Shown: piece by piece, positions 7,880 through 16,162 of the stretch
Numbering within the stretch: position 1 is the stretch's first letter
Layout: every line of letters begins with the position of its first letter
Source: Mycobacterium kyorinense
GTDB lineage: Bacteria; Actinomycetota; Actinomycetes; Mycobacteriales; Mycobacteriaceae
DNA: 64,000 bases
Direction: 5' to 3'
NCBI RefSeq assembly: GCF_001672775.1
Contig: NZ_LZKJ01000196.1
Location: 1-64,000, forward strand
Translations under genes and position numbers: made by a program
The notes under the pieces: model-generated
Databases searched by the model: none
Seen by the model: only the letters and a program-made list of their open reading frames with translations
Told to the model about the DNA's origin: nothing

Positions 7880-8890
7880 CTACTCGTAATGCACCGTCAC
7901 CGACGGGGTGTCGGGTATGCCCTGGCACGTCAGAACGTAGCCGTCGGCCACCTCGTCCGGTTCGAGCGCATCGTTGACCAGCATGGTCGCGCTGCCTTCG
8001 CTGAGTCGTGCCATGCAGGTTCCGCAGTTGCCTGCCTCGCAGCTGAATGGCGGTGCCAGGCCAGCTCGGCGGGCGCTCTCCAGCAGGGTTTCGCCGGCGA
8101 CCCGCGGCACTGTCGCCTTCTTGCGTTCGAGGTGAATCGTGATCGTGCCCTCGGCCGTGCCGTCGACCGGTTCCGGCGCAGGCGGCTTTACCGTCGGCGC
8201 AGCGTCGAAGTCCTCGACGAATAGCTGTCCCGGCCCGGGTAGCGCGGAGCGCACCACGGTCATGAACCCCTCGGGGCCGCATACATAGTTGTCGGCGTCG
8301 ACGTCGTCGCCAACGAAATCCCGGACCGTAGCCGCGTCGAGCAGCCCTTGCTCGTCATCGAGATGCCGCACCACCAAGAGCCGGCCGGGGTAACGCTCGG
8401 CAAGTTCATCCATCACCGCATCGAAGATCACCGACGGCCGGTCCCGGTCCGCGCACAGCATCCGCACCGGGCGGTCCGTGGTCGCCAGCGCGCTCTTGGC
8501 CAGCGACAGGATCGGGGTGACGCCGCTACCGCCCGCGAACGCCAGCAACGGCACGGAGCTGTTGCCCAGACAGAAGATTCCGGCGGCTCGCGTCATGGTC
8601 AGCTCGTCGCCCTCGGTGACGTTGTCTACCAGCCAGTTGGACACCTTGCCGCCCGGTACGCGTTTGATCGTGGTCATCAACTCCGAGTCCGTCTCCGGGG
8701 CGCTGGACATCGAGTAGGACCGGTAGAGCTCCTCGCCGTCGACAGCCACCCGAAACGTGCAGAATTGCCCCGCACGGTAACGGAAGGGCTGGTCATGGGG
8801 GGCCAGCACGAACGTGCGAGCATCGGCGGTCTCCTTGACGATCCGAGTCACCGTCGCCCGATGAAACGCGTGCAGCTCCGCCACAGCCAC
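7880..8890 (-). CDS. KshB/HmpA-like ferredoxin-NAD(P)H reductase with C-terminal 2Fe-2S domain
   Basis: 336 residues in the order FAD domain (RSYSMSSAP), NAD domain (FAGGSGVTPILSLAKSAL, and YVCGPEGFM), then a plant-type 2Fe-2S domain (CEAGNCGTC plus a later Cys in LTCQG). This is the architecture of KshB (3-ketosteroid 9-alpha-hydroxylase reductase) and other reductases that feed Rieske oxygenases. No oxygenase lies next to it; the only Rieske oxygenase in the window is at 61244-62527. Both genes have the same GAGAAT-N3-ATTCTC palindrome upstream, here at 8920-8934, about 30 nt before the GTG start. It is transcribed divergently from the acyl-CoA ligase operon. Confidence 0.88.
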   Translation of the reverse strand: MAVAELHAFHRATVTRIVKETADARTFVLAPHDQPFRYRAGQFCTFRVAVDGEELYRSYSMSSAPETDSELMTTIKRVPGGKVSNWLVDNVTEGDELTMTRAAGIFCLGNSSVPLLAFAGGSGVTPILSLAKSALATTDRPVRMLCADRDRPSVIFDAVMDELAERYPGRLLVVRHLDDEQGLLDAATVRDFVGDDVDADNYVCGPEGFMTVVRSALPGPGQLFVEDFDAAPTVKPPAPEPVDGTAEGTITIHLERKKATVPRVAGETLLESARRAGLAPPFSCEAGNCGTCMARLSEGSATMLVNDALEPDEVADGYVLTCQGIPDTPSVTVHYE

Positions 8891-8918
8891 CCCCTTCCGT
8901 ACTTGCGTTCTTCAGTAT

Positions 8919-8935
8919 AGAGAATAGTATTCTCT
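8919..8935. promoter_or_regulatory. palindromic operator, N3 type, in divergent promoter region
   Basis: The sequence AGAGAATAGTATTCTCT is a perfect 17-bp palindrome about a central G. It lies in the 84-bp space between the KshB-like reductase (minus) and the acyl-CoA ligase (plus), so one regulator could control both. The same core, GAGAAT-N3-ATTCTC, occurs at 56064-56078 and 63091-63105. The size and symmetry suit a TetR-family repressor; the best candidate is encoded at 55285-56028, next to another copy. Binding is inferred. Confidence 0.7.
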
Positions 8936-8974
8936 CAAAGCGATAGCTTCTTCTCAATCCGTCGAGGGGCAAGG

Positions 8975-10378
8975 GTGAGCGAACCGACCGCGCTCGCGTT
9001 CGAGGACCGGCAGTACACCTTGCCGCAACTGGATGCGCTGGCCGACGGCCTGGCGGCGACCCTGCGCAAGCACGGCGTCACCGCCGGCGACCGGGTCGCA
9101 CTGATGTCCTCAAACCGGCCCGAATTCGTCGTCGCGGTGTATGCCATCTGGCGGCTGGCGGCGACGCCGGTGCTGATCAGCCCCGCCTGGAAACGCGCCG
9201 AGGTCGAGCACGCGTTGGCCCTGACGAACCCCGGGCACGCCGCGGGTGACCAGCCCGTGCTGTCGGAACTAATGCCGATGTTGCACCTCGATGAACCGAT
9301 CACGCCAGGACCGCCGGTGCGGGCGTCGCCGCGAGCCGAGACCGACGCACTCCTGGTATTCAGCTCGGGTACCACCGGTCTGCCCAAAGCCGTGCGACAT
9401 ACCCACGCATCGCTGCGCGCCGCCGTCGGGCACTGGCGCGACGCGCTCGGGTTGACCGCGCATGATCGAATCCAAATCACCACACCGCCCTCGCACATCC
9501 TGGGTTTGCTCAACATCGTTACGGCGCTGCAGACCGGTGTGCGGCTGCGGCTGCATCGCCGGTTCGACATCGACGCGATGCTGGCCCACATCGAGGCCGA
9601 CCGCATCACCGTCGAGATGGCGGTCGCGCCCATCGCGCTGTCTTTGGCCACCCACCCGCGGCTGGAGTCCTATGACCTCTCGTCGCTGCGGTTCATCATG
9701 TGGGGTGCTACGCCGGTCAGCGAGACCGCCGCGGAAATGTTTACGCGGCGTACCGGAATTGGTTGGGTTCCCGCTTACGGCACAACCGAATTGCCGGTCA
9801 TTGCCTGCAATCCGGTTGAGGGTTCGCGGCTCGATTCGGTCGGAAGACCGGTGCCCGGCGTCGACGTGCGGGTGGTCTCGATGCAGACCGGACAAGTGCT
9901 CGGCCCGGGCGAAGTTGGGGAGATCCAGGCGCGCTCGGCGTCGCTGATGGCCGGCTACTTGCCTCACGCCGCTACCGCAGAGGCATGCTGCGACGGCTGG
10001 TATCGCACGGGAGACGTCGGATGTCTCGACAGCGCGGGCTGGCTGCGGATCACCGACCGATCCAAAGAGATGATCAAGGTACGCGGTTTCCAGGTCGCGC
10101 CCGCCGAAATCGAAGCCGTGCTACACGAGCATCCCGCGGTCAAAGACTGCGCGGTGTTCGGCGTTCCCGACGGGCGCGACGGGGAAGCGGTGATCGCCGC
10201 GGTCGCCACGCACATCCCGGTCGATGCAACGGAACTCAGCGCACAAGTCGATGAGCGGCTGGCATCCTACAAACGACTGAGCAAGGTGATCTTCGTAAAC
10301 GAAATTCCGCGGCTGCCGTCGGGCAAAGTCCTGCGTCGAACGCTGAAGGAGCGGTATGGATGTACGTCTGACAGCTGA
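8975..10378 (+). CDS. AMP-binding acyl-CoA synthetase (FadD-like)
   Basis: A 467-residue ANL-superfamily ligase starting at GTG. The AMP/ATP loop is LVFSSGTTGLPKAVRH (about 124-139). PAYGTTELPV, DGWYRTGDVG and LRITDRSKEMIKVRGFQVAPAEIE follow, and the catalytic Lys is in PSGKVLRR near the C-terminus. It should activate a carboxylic acid to its CoA ester through an acyl-AMP. It is 30-60 residues shorter than many family members because the segment between about 85 and 110 is condensed. The 3' end overlaps the next gene by 23 nt, so it opens the ligase-dehydrogenase-hydratase-thiolase part of the cluster, under the divergent palindrome. Confidence 0.88.
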   Translation: MSEPTALAFEDRQYTLPQLDALADGLAATLRKHGVTAGDRVALMSSNRPEFVVAVYAIWRLAATPVLISPAWKRAEVEHALALTNPGHAAGDQPVLSELMPMLHLDEPITPGPPVRASPRAETDALLVFSSGTTGLPKAVRHTHASLRAAVGHWRDALGLTAHDRIQITTPPSHILGLLNIVTALQTGVRLRLHRRFDIDAMLAHIEADRITVEMAVAPIALSLATHPRLESYDLSSLRFIMWGATPVSETAAEMFTRRTGIGWVPAYGTTELPVIACNPVEGSRLDSVGRPVPGVDVRVVSMQTGQVLGPGEVGEIQARSASLMAGYLPHAATAEACCDGWYRTGDVGCLDSAGWLRITDRSKEMIKVRGFQVAPAEIEAVLHEHPAVKDCAVFGVPDGRDGEAVIAAVATHIPVDATELSAQVDERLASYKRLSKVIFVNEIPRLPSGKVLRRTLKERYGCTSDS

Positions 10379-11261
10379 ACAACAACAACTGCGGGACGCC
10401 GCCGCCAAACTGGCTGATGATTTGGGTCCCGGATCGGTTCAGAGCCTCGCCGACCAAGACCGGATCACGCGGCTGGACAGGCAGATCGAGTCGACGGGTT
10501 GGCGTGCGCTGCGGTCGGACGGGGCCACCGGGGTCGAAGTCGCCATCGTCGCTGAGGAATTCGGCCGCGGCCTGGTGGATGCGCCGTTTCTGGGACCGGT
10601 GCTGGCTGACGAGCTTGCGCGGCAGGTTGACGCAGATGCCGACGGCTCGACAATTGCGTTCGGAGATCACGCAATTGACGCGCGCGGATACCAGCGCGCG
10701 TTGAGTCTGCGTGATGCGACGGTGTCGGCCGTCGATCTGGGCGGCGCTCGGGTGGGCGCGGACCTGACCAGAGCCAACGCCGAATTCTCCGGAACACCGG
10801 CCGTCATCGGCGAGGTGCCCGACGACGTCGCCGCGCGCTGGCTGGCGCTGGCGCTGGCCACCACGTCGGCGGACCTGGTCGGAACAGCGCGCGGCGCGCA
10901 CACCCTGGCCTGTGACTACGCGAAAATCCGTGAGCAGTACGGCAAACCAATCGGCTCCTATCAGGCGGTCGCTCATCTGTTGGCCGAAAGTCTGGCGCTG
11001 ATCGAAGGCTCGGTGAGCGTGCTGCGCCACGCCGCATGGGCGGTCGACGAACTTCCGCCAGCCGAGGCGATTCGGGCGGCCCGGGTGGCCAAAATCTACT
11101 GCGCACGTGCCGCGCGCACCGTATGTGAGACTTCGGTACAAGTACACGGCGGCATCGGCAATACCTGGGAATGCTTGGCGCACGTCTACTTACGTCGCGC
11201 GTTGACATCCGCCGAACTATGGCCTGTGAGGCTGGAGGAGATCGACATTGGACTTTCGTGA
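10356..11261 (+). CDS. acyl-CoA dehydrogenase, short subunit of a heteromeric pair
   Basis: A 301-residue acyl-CoA dehydrogenase fold protein. The N-terminal helical domain begins DVRLTAEQQQLRDAAAKLAD. The middle beta domain is shortened, and the C-terminal domain shows REQYGKPIGSYQAVAHLLAESLALIEG and QVHGGIGNTWECLAHVYLRRA. Length and the side-by-side second FadE gene match the alpha2beta2 FadE pairs of mycobacterial sterol catabolism, in which each subunit supplies part of the FAD and active site. It overlaps the ligase before it and the larger subunit after it. The substrate is unknown. Confidence 0.85.
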   Translation: MDVRLTAEQQQLRDAAAKLADDLGPGSVQSLADQDRITRLDRQIESTGWRALRSDGATGVEVAIVAEEFGRGLVDAPFLGPVLADELARQVDADADGSTIAFGDHAIDARGYQRALSLRDATVSAVDLGGARVGADLTRANAEFSGTPAVIGEVPDDVAARWLALALATTSADLVGTARGAHTLACDYAKIREQYGKPIGSYQAVAHLLAESLALIEGSVSVLRHAAWAVDELPPAEAIRAARVAKIYCARAARTVCETSVQVHGGIGNTWECLAHVYLRRALTSAELWPVRLEEIDIGLS

Positions 11262-12330
11262 TTCGCCGGACGAAGCCGCCTTCCGGGACCGGCTGCGCAG
11301 TTGGCTTGCGCTGCACGCCAAGGATTTCGCCAGTTCCGGCGACGAGTACTGGAGCCGTCAGGGCGAGTGGCATCGTGCGCTCTACGAAGGCGGCTTCTTC
11401 GGGCTGTCGTGGCCGCGGCAGTACGGCGGCCAGGAGCTGCCGCCGGTCTATGACGTGATCGTCGACGAGGAGCTGGCCCGGGCCGGCGCCCCGCCACGGC
11501 CGAGCCTGGGCTACCTGGTGGTCGGACTCGGACACCACGGCAGCGAGGAACTGCAGCGGCGCTTTTTGCCCGGCATGATCAACGGCACCGAGCGCTGGTG
11601 TCAGGGCTTCAGCGAGCCCGGCGCCGGTTCGGACCTCGCGTCGCTGACCACCACCGCCACCCGCGACGGCGACAACTACGTGATACACGGACACAAGATC
11701 TGGACCAGCTACTCCGATGTCGCCGACTGGTGCCTGCTGCTGGCCCGCACCGATCCGGACGCCAAACGCCACCGCGGGTTGTCGGCGTTTGTGATCTCGA
11801 TGAAACAGCCTGGCGTGCAACAACGTCCGCTGCAGATGATGAATGGCGTCACCACCGAGTTCGGCCAGGTGCTCTTCGACGGTGCGACGGTGCCTGCCGA
11901 TCAGATGGTCGGCGCCCCCGGCGACGGCTGGGCGATCGCCATGACCGTGGTGGGACACGAACGTGAACCGTCCACGCTGGGCTATGCGGCTCGCTACGGC
12001 AAGCTGGTGCGCCAGCTGGCTGCACGCAGCGACGGACCGCCCAGCGACGAACTCGCCTGGGCGGCAGTGCAAACCGAGATGCTGACCCATCATGTGCGAC
12101 GGCGGCTGTCCGAGCAGCTCGATGGTGTGTCGCACGGATCGGACGGATCGTTGGACAAGCTGTTGATGACCTGGGTCGAGCAGGCAGTCGGCCATGCCGC
12201 GCTGGCGGCCGGCGGAACCGAGGACGCCGACCTGCTCAGCGCCTATCTGTACAGCCGGGCACAAAGCGTCATGGGCGGCACGTCACAGATACAGAAGAAC
12301 ATCATCGCCTCACGAATCTTGGGATTGTAG
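11248..12330 (+). CDS. acyl-CoA dehydrogenase, large subunit of a heteromeric pair
   Basis: A 360-residue FadE-type protein. I chose the TTG at 11248 because GGAGGAG lies 7 nt upstream and DFRDSPDEAAFRDRLRSWL is a standard N-terminus; this gives a 14-nt overlap with the short subunit. Motifs are WPRQYGGQELPP, QGFSEPGAGSDLASLTTTA, HKIWTSYSDVADWCLLLART and the C-terminal QSVMGGTSQIQKNIIASRILGL FAD/oligomer segment. It should catalyse alpha,beta-dehydrogenation of an acyl-CoA together with the 301-residue partner. A 63-nt gap separates it from the hydratase gene. Confidence 0.9.
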   Translation: MDFRDSPDEAAFRDRLRSWLALHAKDFASSGDEYWSRQGEWHRALYEGGFFGLSWPRQYGGQELPPVYDVIVDEELARAGAPPRPSLGYLVVGLGHHGSEELQRRFLPGMINGTERWCQGFSEPGAGSDLASLTTTATRDGDNYVIHGHKIWTSYSDVADWCLLLARTDPDAKRHRGLSAFVISMKQPGVQQRPLQMMNGVTTEFGQVLFDGATVPADQMVGAPGDGWAIAMTVVGHEREPSTLGYAARYGKLVRQLAARSDGPPSDELAWAAVQTEMLTHHVRRRLSEQLDGVSHGSDGSLDKLLMTWVEQAVGHAALAAGGTEDADLLSAYLYSRAQSVMGGTSQIQKNIIASRILGL

Positions 12331-12393
12331 AAGTGTTCGCGAACGCGGGCGAAGCCCGGGTGAAGCGGGTCACGACCATCGAAGGAGTTTGAC

Positions 12394-13161
12394 GTGTACG
12401 ACATGCCAACCGAAATCGACGTCCGCGCCGACGGGCCGCTGCGGATCATCACGCTGAACCGCCCTGATGCGCTCAACGCGGTCAACGACGACCTGCACAC
12501 CGGATTGGCGGAGCTGTGGCCGCGGCTCAGCGCCGACCGCTCCGCGCGGGCGGCTGTGCTCACCGGTAGCGGACGGGCGTTCTCGGCGGGCGGCGACTTT
12601 CACTACCTGGCCGAACTGGCGCAAGACGCCGACCTGCGCGCCAAGACGATCGCGCATGGCCGCGACATTGTGCTGGGGATGGCGCGGTGCCGAATCCCGG
12701 TGGTAGCGGCCGTCAATGGGCCAGCCGTCGGCTTGGGCTGCAGCCTGGTCGCCCTGTCCGACATCGTCTATATCGCCGGAGACGCCTATCTGGCCGACCC
12801 GCACGTGCAGGTCGGCCTGGTGGCCGCCGACGGGGGACCGCTGACCTGGCCCCTGCACATCAGTCTGCTGCTGGCCAAGGAATACGCGCTGACCGGCGCG
12901 CGTATCTCCGCGGCGCGCGCCGTCGAACTCGGGCTGGCCAACCACATTGCCGACGATCCGGTCGCTGAGGCGGTGGCCGCCGCCAAAAAGATCATGGAGC
13001 TGCCCCAGCAGGCGGTCGAAAGCACCAAACGGGTGCTCAACGTGCACCTCGAGCGCGCGGTGCTGGCCACCTTGGACTTCGCGCTGACCGCCGAGAAAGA
13101 GTCCTTCCAGACCGAGGATTTCCGCTCGATCGTCACGAAACTGACCGCCGGCAAAAACTGA
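12394..13161 (+). CDS. enoyl-CoA hydratase/isomerase (crotonase) family protein
   Basis: A 255-residue crotonase-fold protein starting at GTG after GAAGGAG. It has LNRPDALNAVNDDLHTGL, the oxyanion-hole segment GSGRAFSAGGDFHYL, NGPAVGLGCSLVALSDI and DPHVQVGLVAADGG. Position in the operon, after the acyl-CoA dehydrogenase and before the thiolase, suggests hydration of the enoyl-CoA. The usual second catalytic Glu region reads HVQVGLVAADGG, which is common in EchA proteins of uncertain reaction. Isomerase or ring-hydrolase activity is possible. Confidence 0.87.
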   Translation: MYDMPTEIDVRADGPLRIITLNRPDALNAVNDDLHTGLAELWPRLSADRSARAAVLTGSGRAFSAGGDFHYLAELAQDADLRAKTIAHGRDIVLGMARCRIPVVAAVNGPAVGLGCSLVALSDIVYIAGDAYLADPHVQVGLVAADGGPLTWPLHISLLLAKEYALTGARISAARAVELGLANHIADDPVAEAVAAAKKIMELPQQAVESTKRVLNVHLERAVLATLDFALTAEKESFQTEDFRSIVTKLTAGKN

Positions 13162-13188
13162 CCCCGCCTATCGAATTGGAGAAACGCT

Positions 13189-14328
13189 GTGCCTGAAGCT
13201 GTCATCGTGTCCGCCCTGCGGACGCCCATCGGTACCGCCCGGAAAGGGACCCTACGTGATACGACCGCGTACGAGCTGGCCCACCACGTGGTGGCCGAAG
13301 CCGCTGCGGACGTGGATGTTTCACAGCTCGACGACGTGATCCTCGGTGAAGGTCTTTACGGCGGAGGGGTATTGGCCCGGCACGCCGCCGTGACCGCGGG
13401 GCTGCCCTCGGTGCCCGGACTGGCCCAAAACCGCCATTGCGCGGCCGGGCAGGCCGCGGTGCAAAGCGCGGCGGCCAGCGTGCGCGCCGGAATGGACCAG
13501 TTGATCATTGCCGGCGGGGTGAACTCCGCCTCGACGTCGCCGCGGTCACGCCTGCAAGTCGACGGCGAATGGGTCGATTGGTTCCCGCCGACACACCCGA
13601 ACCGGCCCGACGCGCCAAACATGGACATGTCGATCACTGTCGGCTGGAATGCCGCGGTGACAGCCGGCGTGAGCCGCGAGGAGATGGACGCGTGGGCGCT
13701 GCGGTCACACCGCAATGCGATCGCCGCGATCGACGAGGGACGGTTCAAAGACGAGATCGTCCCGATCGAGACACCGCACGGGCTGTTCGACGTCGACGAG
13801 CATCCCCGTCGCGACACCACGATGGAGAAGCTAGCCGCGCTCAAGCCGCTGCACCCCGAAATCGAGGGCTTCTCGATCACGGCCGGCAATGCCTGCGGCG
13901 CCAACGACGGCGCCGCTGTGCTGACAATCGCAAGCGACCGGTTGGGGCTGCCCGCGCTCGCGACCGTCCGCGCCTGGGCATCGGTCGGTGTCGATCCCGC
14001 AGCCACCGGCCTGACACCAGTCGAAGCCATCCCCAAGGCGCTTGCCCGCGCGCATCTTTCGCTATCCGACGTGGACCTGTTCGAAATCAACGAGGCATTT
14101 GCGTCGATGTGCGTGGCCACCATCAAACTGCTCGATCTGGACCCCGATCGGGTCAACGTCAGCGGCAGCGGCTGCTCGTTAGGGCACCCGGTCGCAGCTA
14201 CCGGGGCCCGGATGCTCGTCACGCTGGTGCACGAATTGCGGCGGCGCGGCGGCGGTTTCGGGGTCGCGGCGATGTGCGCGGGCGGCGGGATGGGTTCCGC
14301 CACGGTCATCGAGGTGCCGGCGCCATAA
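13189..14328 (+). CDS. thiolase (acetyl-CoA C-acyltransferase, FadA-like)
   Basis: A 379-residue thiolase with all key residues: the nucleophilic Cys in NRHCAAGQAAVQ (about 83-94), NEAFASM, His in SGCSLGHPVAATGARM, and the second Cys in CAGGGMGSATVIE. It starts at GTG 13189 following GGAG. It should cleave a 3-ketoacyl-CoA with CoA, completing a beta-oxidation-like turn with the preceding dehydrogenase and hydratase. The spacing to the MeaB-type gene is 10 nt, consistent with one transcript. Confidence 0.92.
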   Translation: MPEAVIVSALRTPIGTARKGTLRDTTAYELAHHVVAEAAADVDVSQLDDVILGEGLYGGGVLARHAAVTAGLPSVPGLAQNRHCAAGQAAVQSAAASVRAGMDQLIIAGGVNSASTSPRSRLQVDGEWVDWFPPTHPNRPDAPNMDMSITVGWNAAVTAGVSREEMDAWALRSHRNAIAAIDEGRFKDEIVPIETPHGLFDVDEHPRRDTTMEKLAALKPLHPEIEGFSITAGNACGANDGAAVLTIASDRLGLPALATVRAWASVGVDPAATGLTPVEAIPKALARAHLSLSDVDLFEINEAFASMCVATIKLLDLDPDRVNVSGSGCSLGHPVAATGARMLVTLVHELRRRGGGFGVAAMCAGGGMGSATVIEVPAP

Positions 14329-14338
14329 AATCCTGAGG

Positions 14339-15196
14339 ATGAACATCGCCGAGCTGATCGCCGCCGCGCGGAACGGATCACCCCGTGCGGCCGGTCGACT
14401 ACTCAGCCTGGTCGAGGGCGAGCGCCGTGCCGAGGTGCTGGATAACCTCGATCCATCGGCGGTACACGTCGTGGGGATCACCGGGCCGCCGGGGGCAGGC
14501 AAGTCGACGACCATCGCGGTTCTCGTCGGTGGCTATCGCGAGCGGGGGTTGCGGGTCGCGGTGCTGGCCGTCGACCCGTCCTCGCCATTCAGCGGTGGTG
14601 CGTTGCTCGGTGACCGGATTCGAATGACGCGCCATATCAACGACTCCGAGGTGTTGATCCGTTCGCTGGCCACCCGCGGCCATCTGGGCGGACTGGCCGC
14701 CGCTGTTCCCGCAGCCATCCGGTTGCTCGGCGCACTGGCCTACGACGTGGTCCTGCTGGAAACCGTCGGCGTGGGGCAGTCGGAGATCGAAATCGCCGCA
14801 GTCGCCGACCCCACCGTCGTCATCCTCAACCCCGGAGCCGGCGACGCCGTCCAGGCCGCCAAGGCGGGCTTGTTGGAAGTCGCCGACATCGTCGTGGTCA
14901 ACAAGGCCGACCGGGAGGGCGCCGACCAGACGATTCGCGATCTGCGCGCCGAGACCAAAGCGCCGATCCTCAGTCTCGTCGCCGCAAAGGGCGAGGGCCT
15001 GGCGGACCTGATGGTTGCGATCGACGCCCATCACCGCAGCGACAGCCCCGCTCGCCGGTTGGCCCGCGCGCGGGCGCAGATCCTGTCGTTGGCGCAAACC
15101 CGGCTGCGCACGCATCCCGATCTCGACCGGCTCGCCGAGTCGGTTGCCGACGGCCGCAGCGATCCCTACTCCGCGGCCGAAGGACTGATTTCCTGA
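14339..15196 (+). CDS. MeaB/ArgK-type GTPase, acyl-CoA mutase chaperone
   Basis: A 285-residue G3E-family GTPase: P-loop ITGPPGAGKST (residues 47-57), VDPSSPFSGGALLGDRIRM (switch region typical of MeaB/ArgK), ETVGVGQSE and NKADR. These proteins load adenosylcobalamin on, and protect, methylmalonyl-CoA-type mutases. Its presence at the far end of the same plus-strand run as the split mutase at 3901-5904 ties the run into one pathway. It is slightly shorter than MeaB (~310-330), lacking part of the N-terminal arm. A bidirectional hairpin element follows at 15222. Confidence 0.93.
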   Translation: MNIAELIAAARNGSPRAAGRLLSLVEGERRAEVLDNLDPSAVHVVGITGPPGAGKSTTIAVLVGGYRERGLRVAVLAVDPSSPFSGGALLGDRIRMTRHINDSEVLIRSLATRGHLGGLAAAVPAAIRLLGALAYDVVLLETVGVGQSEIEIAAVADPTVVILNPGAGDAVQAAKAGLLEVADIVVVNKADREGADQTIRDLRAETKAPILSLVAAKGEGLADLMVAIDAHHRSDSPARRLARARAQILSLAQTRLRTHPDLDRLAESVADGRSDPYSAAEGLIS

Positions 15197-15221
15197 CGTC
15201 GCGTGGCCCGCTCCCGCCCCT

Positions 15222-15278
15222 CGAGCGTGAAGTTAAGTTCACTCTCGGAGCCCAGTGTGAACCTAAGTTCACGCTCGG
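15222..15278. terminator. nested inverted-repeat element between convergent genes
   Basis: Two half elements, each nearly self-complementary (GTGAAGTTAAGTTCAC-like and GTGAACCTAAGTTCAC), together form a longer imperfect hairpin with GAGCGTGAA and TTCACGCTC as outer arms. It lies in the 105-bp gap between MeaB (plus) and the oxidase subunit IV gene (minus), so it probably terminates both transcripts. A related element with the same GTGAA..TTCAC core is at 27719-27773. No U-tract is visible, as is usual in mycobacteria. Confidence 0.6.
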
Positions 15279-15301
15279 CGAATAGCGGACCGGCCAGCTG
15301 T

Positions 15302-15571
15302 TCACCAGAAGTAGATCGCCAGGATCGCGCCCCAAAGCGCGAGGAGCCAGCCGTCGGTGGACAGCCGTAACCACCACGGGGCGGTGCGCACTTCCATGAA
15401 GTTCGCAATGATCAGATGCGCCTTGACCAATGCCAGAGCCAACACCGCGATCGTGATCGCCAAGCTGGCGGTCGGTGTTCCGTGGGTGTGGGCCGGTCCG
15501 AGCCACCAGGTGACGACGGTGATCGCCGACAGAATCAGCCACACACCGGTGAGTCGCGCAGTCGTAGTCAT
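15302..15571 (-). CDS. cytochrome c oxidase subunit IV-like small membrane protein
   Basis: 89 residues, starting at ATG 15571 (MTTTARLTGVWL), with three predicted membrane helices (about 5-23, 32-54 and 68-88). The segment ALALVKAHLIIANFMEVRTAPWW is characteristic of the bacterial oxidase subunit IV / NorF-like family. It begins in an ATGA overlap with the subunit III gene upstream. Such small subunits sit at the edge of haem-copper oxidases or nitric oxide reductases. No catalytic subunit is encoded in the window. Confidence 0.8.
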   Translation of the reverse strand: MTTTARLTGVWLILSAITVVTWWLGPAHTHGTPTASLAITIAVLALALVKAHLIIANFMEVRTAPWWLRLSTDGWLLALWGAILAIYFW

Positions 15572-16152
15572 CGCATCACGTACAGCAGTGCGAAGATGAC
15601 AATCCACAGCAGGTCCACCATGTGCCAATAAGTGGCGCCCGCTTCCGCCATGCCCACCCGCCGCAGTTGGGGATTGCGCTGATCGACGACGACGACCCCC
15701 AATATCGCCAGCCCGAGCAGCACATGGAACAGGTGCACACCGGTGAGCAGGTAGTAGAACATGAAGAAGTCGTTGCGTGGAAACGTCAGTCCCTGACTGA
15801 TTTTCGTCGACCACTCGTAGGCCTTGATGAGCATGAACAGCACACCGCAGCCACCGCCGCAGACCAGCAGCCGCACGGCAGCCGAATGGTTCGCCGAACG
15901 GGCCGCCTGCACACCACGCGCGACGAACCACGAGCTGGCGATGAGCACCAACGTGTTGACGACCCCGATGTTGAGGCTCAGATGCTCTTGGGATTCCAGA
16001 AACAGCGCCCGCTGCTGAGCTCGGTAAACCATGAAGATGACGAAGTAGGCGCCGAAGATGATGAGGTCGCCCAGCACGAACACCCACATGCTGCCATCGC
16101 CGGGAACATGTGCCTGCGACTTGCGACTGACATCGGATCGGGTTTCTGTCAT
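15568..16152 (-). CDS. haem-copper oxidase subunit III (CoxC/NorE-like)
   Basis: 194 residues from ATG 16152 (MTETRSDVSRKSQ); the frame extends upstream, but this start gives the usual short cytosolic leader. There are five membrane helices. The signature WVFVLGDLIIFGAYFVIFMVYRAQ, the FYYLLTGVHLFHVLLGL helix and AGATYWHMVDLLWIVIFALLYV are typical of the five-helix NorE/CoxC family. Together with the subunit IV gene it forms an accessory oxidase pair lacking local subunits I/II. It is the third gene of a four-gene minus-strand operon starting at 17667. Confidence 0.88.
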   Translation of the reverse strand: MTETRSDVSRKSQAHVPGDGSMWVFVLGDLIIFGAYFVIFMVYRAQQRALFLESQEHLSLNIGVVNTLVLIASSWFVARGVQAARSANHSAAVRLLVCGGGCGVLFMLIKAYEWSTKISQGLTFPRNDFFMFYYLLTGVHLFHVLLGLAILGVVVVDQRNPQLRRVGMAEAGATYWHMVDLLWIVIFALLYVMR

Positions 16153-16162
16153 CAGCCCGGCT

